64,000 nt of DNA, taken from assembly GCA_905221125.1 (NCBI GenBank), contig CAJNBY010000001.1, forward strand, positions 1 through 64,000, given 5' to 3'. The notes below the pieces were generated by a model. It was given only the letters and a program-made list of their open reading frames with translations. It did no database searches and was not told where the DNA came from. Positions 1 to 8,835 of the stretch are shown here, one piece after another. Position numbers and translations under genes: made by a program. Source of the DNA: a bacterium. GTDB lineage: Bacteria > Bacillota > Bacilli > Lactobacillales > Streptococcaceae. Position 1 is the stretch's first letter. The number at the start of each line of letters is the position of its first letter.

Positions 1-4
1 CATC

Positions 5-33
5 AAAAAAGAAAGGACGAAATTCGTCCTTTC
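5..33 (-). terminator. Intrinsic terminator downstream of the peptide transporter
   Basis: A 9-bp stem (GAAAGGACG at 11-19 pairing with 25-33) is followed on the minus strand by six T residues (10 to 5). It lies about 115 bp beyond the stop of the minus-strand transporter gene and fits as its terminator. Confidence 0.75.
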
Positions 34-148
34 TCGATCTTAGCTTTTCTTCAACCCACTACAGTTGACAAAGAGCCACAGAAACTAAGTCCTTTGAATA
101 ACTAATTGATCTAACTTTTAAAATTCCTACAGAAATTCCAATTTTTCT

Positions 149-1621
149 CTATTTGATACCAGACATTAGTTTTTCAATACGTGGAACGTAGAAGAATAAG
201 ATAATACTGAATACAATCGTAATTCCTCCAACAATTCCATAGTAAGCGACTTCAGTTTCGCTTGTATAAAATTTTACAATTTGAGCATTGATAGCTTGGG
301 CAGCAGCATTACTCAAGAACCAGATAGACATCATTTGTGCTTGGAAGGATTTTGGTGCTAGCTTAGTAGTGACTGATAGCCCAATAGGCGAAATCAACAT
401 TTCCCCCACAATCACAATAGCCCAACTCATAATCAACCAGAAAGGACTGACCTTAACATCTACCCCAAAGAGCATCCCTGGTAACATCATCCACAAGAAG
501 GATAGACCTGCCGCAAATAAACCGTAAGCAAATTTCTTAGAAGAGGATGGTTGCTTGTTACCCATTTTCCCCCACAACCACGCAAAAATCGGCACATAAA
601 TCATGATGAAAAGTGGATTGATACTTTGGAAAAAGCTAGATGGGAACTGAATCTGATTTCCAAATACATTAAAGTAGAGTCGAGTTTGATCATCCGCAAA
701 TAGAGCGAGAACAACAGAACCCTGCTCCTCAATAGACCAGAAGAGGACTCCAGCGATAAATAGAGGAATATAGGCAAATACTCGGGATCTCTCAGTAGAA
801 GTTATTTTCTGACTAGATAAAATTTTGAAGAAATAGTAGATTGGAATGATTACCGCAATTATTGTAAAGATATTAACAATCATATCCACGTTAAACTGGT
901 GAGTAAAGACTAAACCTAGAACCACCAGAACAACCATGACAAGTGTAATCAGCAAGCGTTTAATCAAGGTCTGCTGCTCCTTCTGTGAAAGGGGATCAGT
1001 AGGGTAAAGACTTGATTCAGGCAGGTATTTCTTCCCATCTAAAACATATTTCACAAGACCAAAGAACATCCCAATGGCAGCTAATGAGAAACCTAGATGG
1101 AAATTGACTTCCTGACCTAGATAACCCACTAGATAAGGGGCAACGAAGGCACCTAAGTTAATACCAAAGACAAAGATACTAAAACCTGCATCCCGTCTAT
1201 CATCCTCTTTTTCATAAATTCCCCCCACCATATCTGAGATATTGGGTTTTAAAAATCCAGTACCAAAGATAATCAAGGCAATAGAAAGATAGAGAGCCAC
1301 TTGTCCAAAAGGTGTTGCCAAAGCAATATGCCCTAGCATAATCAGAATCCCACCGTAAAAGACGGTCTTACGGCTTCCTAAAATCCGGTCACTGACAAAA
1401 CCACCGACAACCGAGGATAAAAATACCAGCGAGCCATAAATCGCCATAACCGATGCAGCCGTGGTCTTCTCCATCCCCAACCCACCATCTTGTACACTAT
1501 AGTACATATAGTAAAGTAGGATAGCTCGCATCCCATAGTAAGAAAAGCGCTCCCACATCTCTGTAAAGAAGAGGGTGGACAAGCCAATAGGATGTCCAAA
1601 AAATGTTTTCTGTTTTTCCAT
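149..1621 (-). CDS. dtpT: Di-/tripeptide:proton symporter, POT family (DtpT-like)
   Basis: A 490-aa integral membrane protein with about 12-14 hydrophobic segments. The N-terminus (GHPIGLSTLFFTEMWERFSY) carries the POT/PTR family signature, in which the ExxERFxYYG motif (here EMWERFSYYG) couples protons to peptide uptake. It should import di- and tripeptides across the cytoplasmic membrane. Full length for the family. The ATG follows an AAGGAGAA ribosome binding site. It is a single gene with its own sigma-A promoter and a CodY-box-like sequence upstream, which fits nitrogen/amino-acid control as known for lactococcal DtpT. A shifted minus-strand reading frame over its 5' end is a shadow. The substrate range is inferred from the family. 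Confidence 0.92.
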   Translation of the reverse strand: MEKQKTFFGHPIGLSTLFFTEMWERFSYYGMRAILLYYMYYSVQDGGLGMEKTTAASVMAIYGSLVFLSSVVGGFVSDRILGSRKTVFYGGILIMLGHIALATPFGQVALYLSIALIIFGTGFLKPNISDMVGGIYEKEDDRRDAGFSIFVFGINLGAFVAPYLVGYLGQEVNFHLGFSLAAIGMFFGLVKYVLDGKKYLPESSLYPTDPLSQKEQQTLIKRLLITLVMVVLVVLGLVFTHQFNVDMIVNIFTIIAVIIPIYYFFKILSSQKITSTERSRVFAYIPLFIAGVLFWSIEEQGSVVLALFADDQTRLYFNVFGNQIQFPSSFFQSINPLFIMIYVPIFAWLWGKMGNKQPSSSKKFAYGLFAAGLSFLWMMLPGMLFGVDVKVSPFWLIMSWAIVIVGEMLISPIGLSVTTKLAPKSFQAQMMSIWFLSNAAAQAINAQIVKFYTSETEVAYYGIVGGITIVFSIILFFYVPRIEKLMSGIK

Positions 1622-1651
1622 ATATATTCTCCTTGAACGATATAATAATTC

Positions 1652-1680
1652 ATTTTACAGAATTTTCAAATAAATGTCAA
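1652..1680 (-). promoter_or_regulatory. Sigma-A promoter of the peptide transporter
   Basis: A consensus -35 TTGACA (1680-1675) and a -10 TAAAAT (1657-1652) are separated by exactly 17 bp, 31 bp before the transporter start codon. Confidence 0.8.
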
Positions 1681-1702
1681 ACAAATCCTGTTTATTTTAG
1701 AA

Positions 1703-1717
1703 AATTTTCTGAAAAAT
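1703..1717 (+). promoter_or_regulatory. CodY-box-like operator upstream of dtpT
   Basis: AATTTTCTGAAAAAT matches the published CodY consensus AATTTTCWGAAAATT at 14 of 15 positions. It sits about 23 bp upstream of the -35 hexamer. CodY control of this gene is inferred. Confidence 0.6.
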
Positions 1718-1732
1718 CTATCGTTTCAAACT

Positions 1733-1763
1733 AACTTCCACTTCTGTCAGGCAAGTGGAAGTT
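1733..1763. repeat. Inverted repeat of the AACTTCCACTT family
   Basis: AACTTCCACTT (1733-1743) and its exact complement AAGTGGAAGTT (1753-1763) form an 11-bp stem with a 9-nt loop. Related copies occur at 14127-14154, 14248-14286 and 14307-14333. The function is unknown. It could be a hairpin, a binding site or a remnant of an insertion boundary. Confidence 0.6.
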
Positions 1764-1849
1764 ACTTTGAAAAGTTACCTTTAAAAATTTGCTCTTGTTT
1801 AGTTTAAAAAACGTTTCAAACCTTGAAACATACTTATCCTTTCCTCTTC

Positions 1850-1979
1850 ATACTCTTCAAACCTCGCCAACGTCGCCTTGCCGTATATATGTGACTGACT
1901 TCGTCAGTCTTATCTACAACCTCAAAACAGTGTTTTGAGCAACCTGCAGCTAGTTTGCTCTTTGATTTTCATTGAGTAT
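1850..1979 (+). repeat. RUP-like short interspersed repeat, copy 1 (variant with extra internal segment)
   Basis: It starts ATACTCTTC and ends TTTTCATTGAGTAT, the imperfect terminal inverted repeats shared with three other copies in the window. RUP elements are thought to be non-autonomous insertion sequences mobilised by IS630-Spn1. This copy carries an internal CGTCGCCTTGCCG...GACTGACTTCGTCAGTC segment absent from the others, which has its own small hairpin. Confidence 0.7.
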
Positions 1980-1985
1980 CAGTAA

Positions 1986-2049
1986 ACAAAAAACATCCCT
2001 ATGCCAAACTTGTAATTACTAAAATACAAGTCAATAAGCATAGAGATGT
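1986..2049 (-). terminator. Long-stem terminator of the GH31 glycosidase gene
   Basis: On the minus strand ACATCTCTATGC pairs with GCATAGGGATGT around a second inner stem (ACTTGTA/TACAAGT) and is followed by six T residues. It lies 70 bp past the glycosidase stop codon. Confidence 0.75.
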
Positions 2050-2119
2050 AAAACTATTACACATTAAAAAATAAATAATTAGCACTTAAAGAATAGAAAT
2101 TGTGTACGAAATGTCTCAA

Positions 2120-4333
2120 TTAGTTTTGGCTAGTAAATATTATTTCCAACAAACGCCCTCTCAATTCCTTATCCTGATGATGCAAGATATTCATTAAGTC
2201 ATGAGAATTTTTGGCATTGATGAATTGATTTAACAATCTATCTTTTAATTCATATGGAAGAGAAGCTGTCTTTAGTAGTCTAAAAACTTCGTCATCTAGG
2301 GATGTCCTTTTATGATCTTTACATTCAAATCTAGCTGTAGCATTCTTATTTGGCAATTCAATGATAGACACATTCGTTCCTTTAAAATGAATTCTATGCC
2401 TTCTATTGCTTGGAAGGATACTAGAATCTCCTTGTAATGCTAACTCTACCATTCCCATTTCCCAGTCGATTGATAATCTTGTTTTATATCTTTGACCATT
2501 TTGATCTTCAATCATTTCAAAAGAATGTTGTTTTCCTGGGAATACATACCAATCTACAACTTCAGGTAAATCAACACCCATATCTATCTCAGAACCAACC
2601 AAAGGAATGATTGCACCACTTTTTGCAAACACAGGAATAGTCGAAATGTCTCTATAAACACTTAAGTTCACACCACCTGTGTACTTTTTCTCTGAAAAGA
2701 AGTCATACCACTCACCTTCAGGGAACCATACATCTACTTTTGCAGATTGGAATGCCAAATCCATCTTTTCTACAATGGGAGCCACCATCAGTTCTGTTCC
2801 TAAAAAGTATTGGTTTGGAACATTATAGCTCTCATCATTCTCTGGGTAGAAATAGTACATTGGGCTGATTAATGGGGCACCTTCCTCATGTGTCTTTACA
2901 TTCATGGTATATAGATATGGAATCATCTGATGTCTCAAACGAAGGTATTTCTTCATAATCTTAGATGTTGTTTCTGAAAAAAACCAAGGTTCTTTACTAT
3001 TGAAGGGACTTCTAGAACTATGTAATCGAGTAATCGGACTAAAAACACCAAACTGTAGCCATCTAGTTTGTAGCTCTTCGTCATAATCTCCCAGCATGTG
3101 TCCACCGATATCATGACTCCACCAACTATAACCGATATTAGATGCTGTCGCTGTAAAATAAGGTTGAAATCTTAACGAATTCCAACTAATAATAGTATCC
3201 CCTGAAAAACCAACAGGGTAGCGGTGACTACCAGGACCTGCATATCTTGATAAAATCAAACCACCTTCTGCATTTTTACAACTATCTTGATAGTGATAAT
3301 GGTTTAAAAGCCATAGTGGATCCAACATGCCTTGTGTCCCTTGTTGCCAGTCAATCCACCAAAAATCTACTCCTTGCTTTTCTAGCTCATAATGAACATC
3401 TTTAAAGTAAGCTTCCCTAAAAGATGGATTAAAAAAATCAAAAATGGCAGGTTCCTCTAATTCTACATTTAACCCCAATCGTTTGGCGACTCGAGGATAA
3501 ACTTCTTCATAAGCTCGTATACCATCAGCAGGATGGACATTTAAGGAGAGTTTTAACTTTCTATCATGAAGTTGTTGCAATAACTGTTCTGGATTGGGTA
3601 TTAAGTTTCTATTCCAACTATAGCCTGTCCAACCACTTCCAAAACGGGATGGAATTTCAGTTATATGCCAATCCATATCTAACACACCGATAGATAATGG
3701 AATTTTCTCTGCTTTAAATCTGTCTATTAAATTCAAGTATTCATCTGACGTATAAGGCCAATACCTACTCCACCAATTACCTAAAGCATATCGTGGCAAC
3801 AAGGGTGTTGAACCAGTCAAATGGTAAAAGTCTCTGATTGCTCCTCTATAATCATGCCCATAGGCAAAGAAATAGAGGTCAATTTGATTTTCTCTCTCAA
3901 TATAACCAGATTGTTCATCCCAAATAAATCCTTGAGAATCATCCAGTAAGGCAATGCCATTTCGACTAATAATTCCATCTTCTAATGGGATTGCGCCATC
4001 CGCCTTATCCAGAGTCCGAGCTGTTCCTTTTAACGTTTCAATAGATTCACCAAAATACCAGCGACTACCATATACGGCAAAATTTCCTTTTAATTCTATA
4101 AATAAATTTTCGGCGTTAAATTCTCCTTTATTAAAGTGCAAATGAAAATAGTCCGTCATAATATCTAGTACGTTTGATGTCTCGATATAATCTAACGAAA
4201 CTTCGCCAAAATCTCTATTATAAATAAGTTGTGTAGTTCTATCCTCAAAACTTCCAGTTTTAGAGTATTCTAACCTTACTAACTTGTCTGTTAATACAGA
4301 GATTCTATAAAACTCTCCCTTAAAAATTTTCAA
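2120..4333 (-). CDS. Glycoside hydrolase family 31 (alpha-glucosidase/alpha-xylosidase type)
   Basis: A 737-aa protein with no signal peptide, so it is probably cytosolic and acts on imported oligosaccharides. An N-terminal beta-sandwich (about 1-165) is followed by a TIM barrel beginning at LGNWWSRYWPY. The GH31 nucleophile Asp is visible in FWWIDWQQGTQ and the acid/base Asp in VGFSGDTIISW. YSWWSHDIGGH, a barrel signature, is also present, and a C-terminal beta domain follows. The start is a TTG preceded by AAAAGGAGGG nine bases upstream. No ATG nearby fits as well. It is transcribed alone. GH31 includes alpha-glucosidases, alpha-xylosidases and transglycosylases, and the sequence read here does not decide between them. 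Confidence 0.88.
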   Translation of the reverse strand: MKIFKGEFYRISVLTDKLVRLEYSKTGSFEDRTTQLIYNRDFGEVSLDYIETSNVLDIMTDYFHLHFNKGEFNAENLFIELKGNFAVYGSRWYFGESIETLKGTARTLDKADGAIPLEDGIISRNGIALLDDSQGFIWDEQSGYIERENQIDLYFFAYGHDYRGAIRDFYHLTGSTPLLPRYALGNWWSRYWPYTSDEYLNLIDRFKAEKIPLSIGVLDMDWHITEIPSRFGSGWTGYSWNRNLIPNPEQLLQQLHDRKLKLSLNVHPADGIRAYEEVYPRVAKRLGLNVELEEPAIFDFFNPSFREAYFKDVHYELEKQGVDFWWIDWQQGTQGMLDPLWLLNHYHYQDSCKNAEGGLILSRYAGPGSHRYPVGFSGDTIISWNSLRFQPYFTATASNIGYSWWSHDIGGHMLGDYDEELQTRWLQFGVFSPITRLHSSRSPFNSKEPWFFSETTSKIMKKYLRLRHQMIPYLYTMNVKTHEEGAPLISPMYYFYPENDESYNVPNQYFLGTELMVAPIVEKMDLAFQSAKVDVWFPEGEWYDFFSEKKYTGGVNLSVYRDISTIPVFAKSGAIIPLVGSEIDMGVDLPEVVDWYVFPGKQHSFEMIEDQNGQRYKTRLSIDWEMGMVELALQGDSSILPSNRRHRIHFKGTNVSIIELPNKNATARFECKDHKRTSLDDEVFRLLKTASLPYELKDRLLNQFINAKNSHDLMNILHHQDKELRGRLLEIIFTSQN

Positions 4334-4350
4334 TTTGTTTCCCTCCTTTT

Positions 4351-4378
4351 ATTGTAGCATAAAAACAGAACTCACCAA
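4351..4378 (-). promoter_or_regulatory. Promoter of the GH31 gene
   Basis: A -35 TTGGTG (4378-4373), a 16-bp spacer and an extended -10 TGC-TACAAT (TACAAT at 4356-4351) lie just ahead of the strong ribosome binding site. Confidence 0.55.
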
Positions 4379-4516
4379 TTTTTGAAGCGTTTTTTGTTGT
4401 CCCATTAGACAGAGGTAAATTGGGCATAATTTATTTTTTAGTGCTTTTCAGGCTATATTTTGATCATTTGAGGAAATCAACATTGTTTTTGAATATTCAT
4501 CTTATAAGATAGGAGT

Positions 4517-4714
4517 ATGAAAAATTTAAAAGAAGATAACATTCAAAAATCCTTATGGCACATCAAACGATATTGCGAGAATATAGAGAAAAATACTGAT
4601 GTTCTTAGAAGAAAAATCGAACTTCTCCATCTGAAGGAAAGTGTCGAGATACTAAAAAGAGTTTTTAACGATGAGAAACCCTATCCAAATTTGGATAGGG
4701 AGGATGTATTTTAA
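4517..4714 (+). CDS. Small hypothetical protein, 65 aa
   Basis: A 65-aa charged, helix-rich protein (KNLKEDNIQKSLWHIKRYC at the N-terminus) with no recognised family. The ATG follows a good AGGAG ribosome binding site (GATAGGAGT) at proper spacing, which supports a real gene on the opposite strand from its neighbours. The last codons contain a perfect 22-bp palindrome (4679-4700), so the end of the reading frame may double as an RNA hairpin. It stands between the GH31 gene and the restriction-modification pair, and I cannot assign it to either. Confidence 0.55.
   Translation: MKNLKEDNIQKSLWHIKRYCENIEKNTDVLRRKIELLHLKESVEILKRVFNDEKPYPNLDREDVF
4679..4700. repeat. Perfect 22-bp palindrome inside the end of the 65-aa ORF
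   Basis: CCCTATCCAAA is followed directly by its exact complement TTTGGATAGGG. No T-run follows immediately, so it is a weak terminator candidate. It may be a protein binding site or an mRNA stabiliser. Confidence 0.7.
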
Positions 4715-4858
4715 AAGTTTGTTGAAATGTATTTTAGTTCAGTTCTTACTTTTTGTAAAACCGGGTTTGAAATAGCTTCATTTCAAATGAGTTTGATCAA
4801 AATAGAATTAATAATAAATCTGCTAATTCTATAGAATAAATGCTGTATCTATACGTAA

Positions 4859-6376
4859 CTAAATTGTTTTCAAAAAATCAAATGTTAATTGAGGATCATC
4901 ATCTTTAACAATTGCATCAATAACCTCATCTATTTTATTTTTTATTAACTTCATCGATTTATCTAGCTCATAAATACCAGCTTTTGAATTAAATTCTTCA
5001 TCTATTTGACAAAATGTATTCATATCAAATTCTTTTTTATAATGAGCTTCCGGATTATAGTACAAGTTACTTACTGCATCCTGTACTATTTCACTAAAAT
5101 TTGGGAAATAGATCTCATCCCAGTACTTTTGAGCTAAACTACCTCCATTACCACCTACAGCAAATAAATCAATTACTCCCTTACTTCTTAGATAATCAAG
5201 AAAACATTTTATAAATATCGCTTGTTTTAGGTTTTGTTCTCTCTTCTTTCTGATAGTAATACCATGGATATTTGTAATTACCTTTTCTTTTTCATCGATT
5301 ATTACTATTGACCTTCCCTTTTCAAACCCTTCTGCACCAAAAATCAACTCCCCCTTTTTAAGTATTTTTAGCTTATTTGAATTTCCCAGATATTCCACTT
5401 TATTTACTGTCCCATATTTTGATAAAAACTTAGGTAACATCAATTCATAAAAATTCGATCTATATCTCTTTGAGTAGATACTTCTTCCTATATTCGATAT
5501 TTGTAAATTTTGTCCTCTTGATAATTCATACCCTAATTCTTTAAGAGTTGAGTAGCCATATTTATAATTTTTAATTTTAAAGTTTATTTCCTTAAAATAA
5601 GGTCCATATAAATTAGTGTCTAACCTATTTTTCTTTTTTAATTCACTAATAGTTGGTTGGCTGAAGGTAAATACTTCGTCCTTTTGATTGCTAGCAATTT
5701 CATTCTCTATACTATGCAAAATCTTCTCATGTTTTATTTTTATAAGCTTTTCTTTTTTAATAACAGACTTAACAAGCGTTTCTATATAATCAATGATTTT
5801 TTCTCTATTTTTCTTTGGAAATATAATGGAACATTCTAAAAACAAGGTTTTAGCATGCCTAATAGTGGCACCTTTGGGAACAAGTAAATCTAACTGTTCT
5901 CTAAAAGCGGAATGTTTAATAAATGCAAAAATATAGTATTTATCTTTCTCAATAGGAAGTTTATACATAGCACTTGATATCATCATTTTGGGGTAATCAT
6001 CATCTAAAATAGTAATCTCACCTATATTACTATCTTTTGATAAAATTAAATCTCCCTTTTTTAAATTCATTTCTTTAAAACTCGACGGTTTAATCCTTAA
6101 TAGAGACTCTTTGTTAAAATCTGGTAAATAGTTAAAATCTTGAAGAGCTTTCGTTCTTAAAAAAGTGTATGGAGATTGATCTACATAGTTGTCTGATCCA
6201 ACATCACTACCTTTAAATTCATTACTTAAAGAACATGATAATAACTTCTTAAGAAAAATACCATTTGTATTTTTAAAATTAACTTTTTCGTATAGTGATG
6301 ACGAAAGAATAAAGTCGTCTTTATTGATATCAGAGAATTTTATAAACTCAGGAGTAATCGTATATCTTTTCTGCAT
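4859..6376 (-). CDS. Restriction-modification specificity (S) subunit
   Basis: A 505-aa protein with the bipartite layout of type I-like S subunits. Two target-recognition domains (about 1-190 and 250-430) are separated and followed by helical, charged conserved regions (for example KNREKIIDYIETLVKSVIKK near 200 and KNKIDEVIDAI near the end). It should set the DNA sequence recognised by the partner methylase/nuclease. It starts one base after the stop of the upstream gene (TAAAATG), so the two are translationally coupled. No separate hsdR is seen nearby. The target sequence cannot be read off. Base composition is more AT-rich than the core genes, as in the rest of this block. Confidence 0.78.
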   Translation of the reverse strand: MQKRYTITPEFIKFSDINKDDFILSSSLYEKVNFKNTNGIFLKKLLSCSLSNEFKGSDVGSDNYVDQSPYTFLRTKALQDFNYLPDFNKESLLRIKPSSFKEMNLKKGDLILSKDSNIGEITILDDDYPKMMISSAMYKLPIEKDKYYIFAFIKHSAFREQLDLLVPKGATIRHAKTLFLECSIIFPKKNREKIIDYIETLVKSVIKKEKLIKIKHEKILHSIENEIASNQKDEVFTFSQPTISELKKKNRLDTNLYGPYFKEINFKIKNYKYGYSTLKELGYELSRGQNLQISNIGRSIYSKRYRSNFYELMLPKFLSKYGTVNKVEYLGNSNKLKILKKGELIFGAEGFEKGRSIVIIDEKEKVITNIHGITIRKKREQNLKQAIFIKCFLDYLRSKGVIDLFAVGGNGGSLAQKYWDEIYFPNFSEIVQDAVSNLYYNPEAHYKKEFDMNTFCQIDEEFNSKAGIYELDKSMKLIKNKIDEVIDAIVKDDDPQLTFDFLKTI

Positions 6377-6377
6377 T

Positions 6378-8522
6378 TTACTTTTCCTTTACGAAAATAT
6401 CTTGTAGATCTTTTTCTTGGCTTAAACACCATTCTTTAAACTCTAAAATTGTTGATGTGAAATCTTCATCTATAATTGCATTACCTTCATTATCAATTTC
6501 CACCTCAAATGTTTCAGGATTTATTTTATAAGTTTGTGAAAAACGCTTTACTCTATTGGAAGTAACAACCTCATACCCAACTTTTTTTATCGGTTTAAAA
6601 AACACCTGATAATCTTGATTTTTCAATTGTTCTAATCTATCTTCTGTCGGCTTATAAGCTACAATAATTGTTGTATTCACTCCTGTTTCAGCAAATACAT
6701 TCGCTGGTAAATCAAAAATTGCTACGATTCTCATCTTTTTCATAAGCCACTCTCTAGCTAACCTATGTGTATCAATACTTGCAATCGAATTTGAGAGTAC
6801 AATACCCATCCTGCCTTGTTCGGCTAATATTCTATAGGCATTTTCTAAAAATAGAACACCTAAATCAATTTTTGAAGTTGCTTTTTTCTTTCCTTTATTG
6901 TCTGTACTGTATAAATTCCACATTTCATAACATTCTAACATTTCCACTTCTTTTTTATCAGTTGGTTTAAAAGCTCTGTTATCACCAAATGGAGGATTAG
7001 TCAAAACAACATCAAACTTCTTTAATTTTGTATTATCTGGGCGGTCATCCCAATTTCCAGCCTTATTCATTGAAGGAACTAAATCTATAATATTTCCTGA
7101 AACATCAAACTTTGATAATAGAGATCCATTCCCAGATTTTGCGACAATTTTAGCATTGCCATCTCCATTTAACAACATATTCAGTGTTGCTAACATTACC
7201 ATTTGCTCATCAATATCCATTCCAAAAATATTATTATCATCAAGCTTACCATTAGAATTTACATAAGACACTGATAGAAAGTCTGCAATACCTACAGTGG
7301 GATCAATCACTGACTCATCTTTTCTAGGATTCACTATTTTTACTAAAAAATCAATGAGTGGTAGTGGTGTCACAAATTGTGCATTCTGCTCCTTTGCAAA
7401 TGGAGCAGCAAACTGATAAAAGACTAATTGGTATAGGTCCGTTTTATGAGATTTAATAAAGGTATAATTTTGAAATTGACGTACAATTTCTATCAAAACT
7501 TTTATATGGGACTCTTCCTTAAAATCTATAGCGTTATCTTTAAGAATCCTATAGTATTGTCCTTCTGCTTTTTCCTTTAAAGAAGAAATTCTTTTAATAA
7601 AATTTTGAATACCAGAATCAGATAGAGACTTATAATCTGCCTCACTTGTGGTTACATAAAAGTCCAAGAATTCTTTGGAATTCTTCTCATTTGCCTTTTC
7701 ATCAAATATTTTTAGAGTTAAGATTTGTATTAATATTTCAAACCCTTTCTGATTTACCAATCCCACTCTATCCATCGTTTTTAAAATACTACTCATCGAA
7801 TTATTTATTTGAATTGATTGGATACCCGAGATTACTTCTAAATCTTTGATTTTTTGTCTAGTTATATCAATTTTTTTACTATGCCATTTTGATATCAAAG
7901 TATTAAAATCAGGAAGGTTGACATATGGATCCGGCACAAGTAAAGATAACTCTGAAGTTTTACTTGCTAATCCTTTAACATTATATTCATCACTATATCT
8001 TACAAATGATTTTTCTTCTTTCTTAAATAAAAAAAGTCTTTCTGTATCATAAAGAACACCAAAACAAGGATCTTTTCTGCTTTCATTCATGTAAGATTTA
8101 AGTTGTTTATCCCAAACTTCAGCTACATTTTTTGCATCCTCTTTTTTAAATTCTAAAGCAACTAATAAATGCTGTTTAAGCCATTCCAGACTATCTAAAT
8201 CGTTATTCTGCCAATATTTCTGATAATGACCAAACCATTCAATATCATCAAAGATAGCTGCATCTAATTTGATAGGTGCTGAGTCTTTGTTGCCTTTTGG
8301 AAACTGAACTTCAGTCCCGATAAAATCTCTTGCATACATTCCTGAATTAACAATGGAATATAAAAACTGCCACTTATAATACTGTTCATTACTACTTCCA
8401 TTTTTTTTTCTCAATTCAACAACTTTATTATATTTTAAATGTTCTGGCAAGAATGCTACAAAAGTTTCTGATGTTCCATATTTTTTATCAAATTCTTCTT
8501 TATATTTTCCAAATAAACTCAT
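6378..8522 (-). CDS. Fused restriction endonuclease / N6-adenine methyltransferase (BcgI-like RM subunit)
   Basis: A 714-aa protein from the ATG at 8522, which has a GAGG ribosome binding site; a TTG start 8 codons upstream is possible but lacks one. Residues about 1-190 look like a PD-(D/E)xK nuclease of the HsdR-N kind: Glu71 (GTEVQ), Asp87 (KLDAAIFD), Glu124-Phe-Lys126 (ALEFKK) and Gln140 (WDKQLKSY). A helical linker leads to an HsdM-like methylase with motif I DPTVGIADFL (about 407) and catalytic motif IV NPPF (about 509-512). Motif I has Ala where a second Gly is usual. A fused nuclease-methylase plus a separate S subunit is the layout of BcgI-type enzymes, so cleavage and modification may be complete without HsdR. 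It is first in a two-gene operon. Confidence 0.78.
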   Translation of the reverse strand: MSLFGKYKEEFDKKYGTSETFVAFLPEHLKYNKVVELRKKNGSSNEQYYKWQFLYSIVNSGMYARDFIGTEVQFPKGNKDSAPIKLDAAIFDDIEWFGHYQKYWQNNDLDSLEWLKQHLLVALEFKKEDAKNVAEVWDKQLKSYMNESRKDPCFGVLYDTERLFLFKKEEKSFVRYSDEYNVKGLASKTSELSLLVPDPYVNLPDFNTLISKWHSKKIDITRQKIKDLEVISGIQSIQINNSMSSILKTMDRVGLVNQKGFEILIQILTLKIFDEKANEKNSKEFLDFYVTTSEADYKSLSDSGIQNFIKRISSLKEKAEGQYYRILKDNAIDFKEESHIKVLIEIVRQFQNYTFIKSHKTDLYQLVFYQFAAPFAKEQNAQFVTPLPLIDFLVKIVNPRKDESVIDPTVGIADFLSVSYVNSNGKLDDNNIFGMDIDEQMVMLATLNMLLNGDGNAKIVAKSGNGSLLSKFDVSGNIIDLVPSMNKAGNWDDRPDNTKLKKFDVVLTNPPFGDNRAFKPTDKKEVEMLECYEMWNLYSTDNKGKKKATSKIDLGVLFLENAYRILAEQGRMGIVLSNSIASIDTHRLAREWLMKKMRIVAIFDLPANVFAETGVNTTIIVAYKPTEDRLEQLKNQDYQVFFKPIKKVGYEVVTSNRVKRFSQTYKINPETFEVEIDNEGNAIIDEDFTSTILEFKEWCLSQEKDLQDIFVKEK

Positions 8523-8745
8523 TTTTTGTACCTCATAACATTTCAATTAATACTATTATACATTATTTTCCGAATTAACTTCTAAATAACTAAACAAATT
8601 TCCTGTGAAACTTATTTTTCTCTTTTTTAAGTAAAAATAATGATATAGTCCATCTTAGGTATGTCCTTCATTTAATTTGAAATAGTTCTTCTAATTCATT
8701 ACCATATGACTTAGGATATCTTCGATTAAAAATGTTAGAGGAACA

Positions 8746-8835
8746 TCACTTCTGGAAGTATTCTTCAAATCGAATATAGTCTTCTGAGAAATAATTTATC
8801 TGCAATTTATTTTCATAGAGTTCTTTTCTACTCAT
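8746..8835 (-). CDS. Small ORF, 29 aa, last gene of the UvrX-type operon
   Basis: Translates from an ATG at 8835 as MSRKELYENKLQINYFSED followed by a charged, aromatic tail ending in FQK. The start overlaps the last 8 bases of the YolD-like gene (8828-8835), with AGAGG just upstream, an arrangement typical of coupled genes. I know no function. It may be a small partner in the damage-repair cassette or the remains of a longer gene. Confidence 0.45.
   Translation of the reverse strand: MSRKELYENKLQINYFSEDYIRFEEYFQK

Noticed and set aside
1378-1653. 91-aa minus-strand frame overlapping the start of the peptide transporter
   Set aside because: It is out of frame with the transporter, has no ribosome binding site, and starts upstream of the transporter start within the promoter region.
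4381-4400. Catabolite-repression (cre) site near the GH31 promoter
   Set aside because: TTGAAGCGTTTTTTG resembles cre but lacks one position of the core spacing. Too weak to report.
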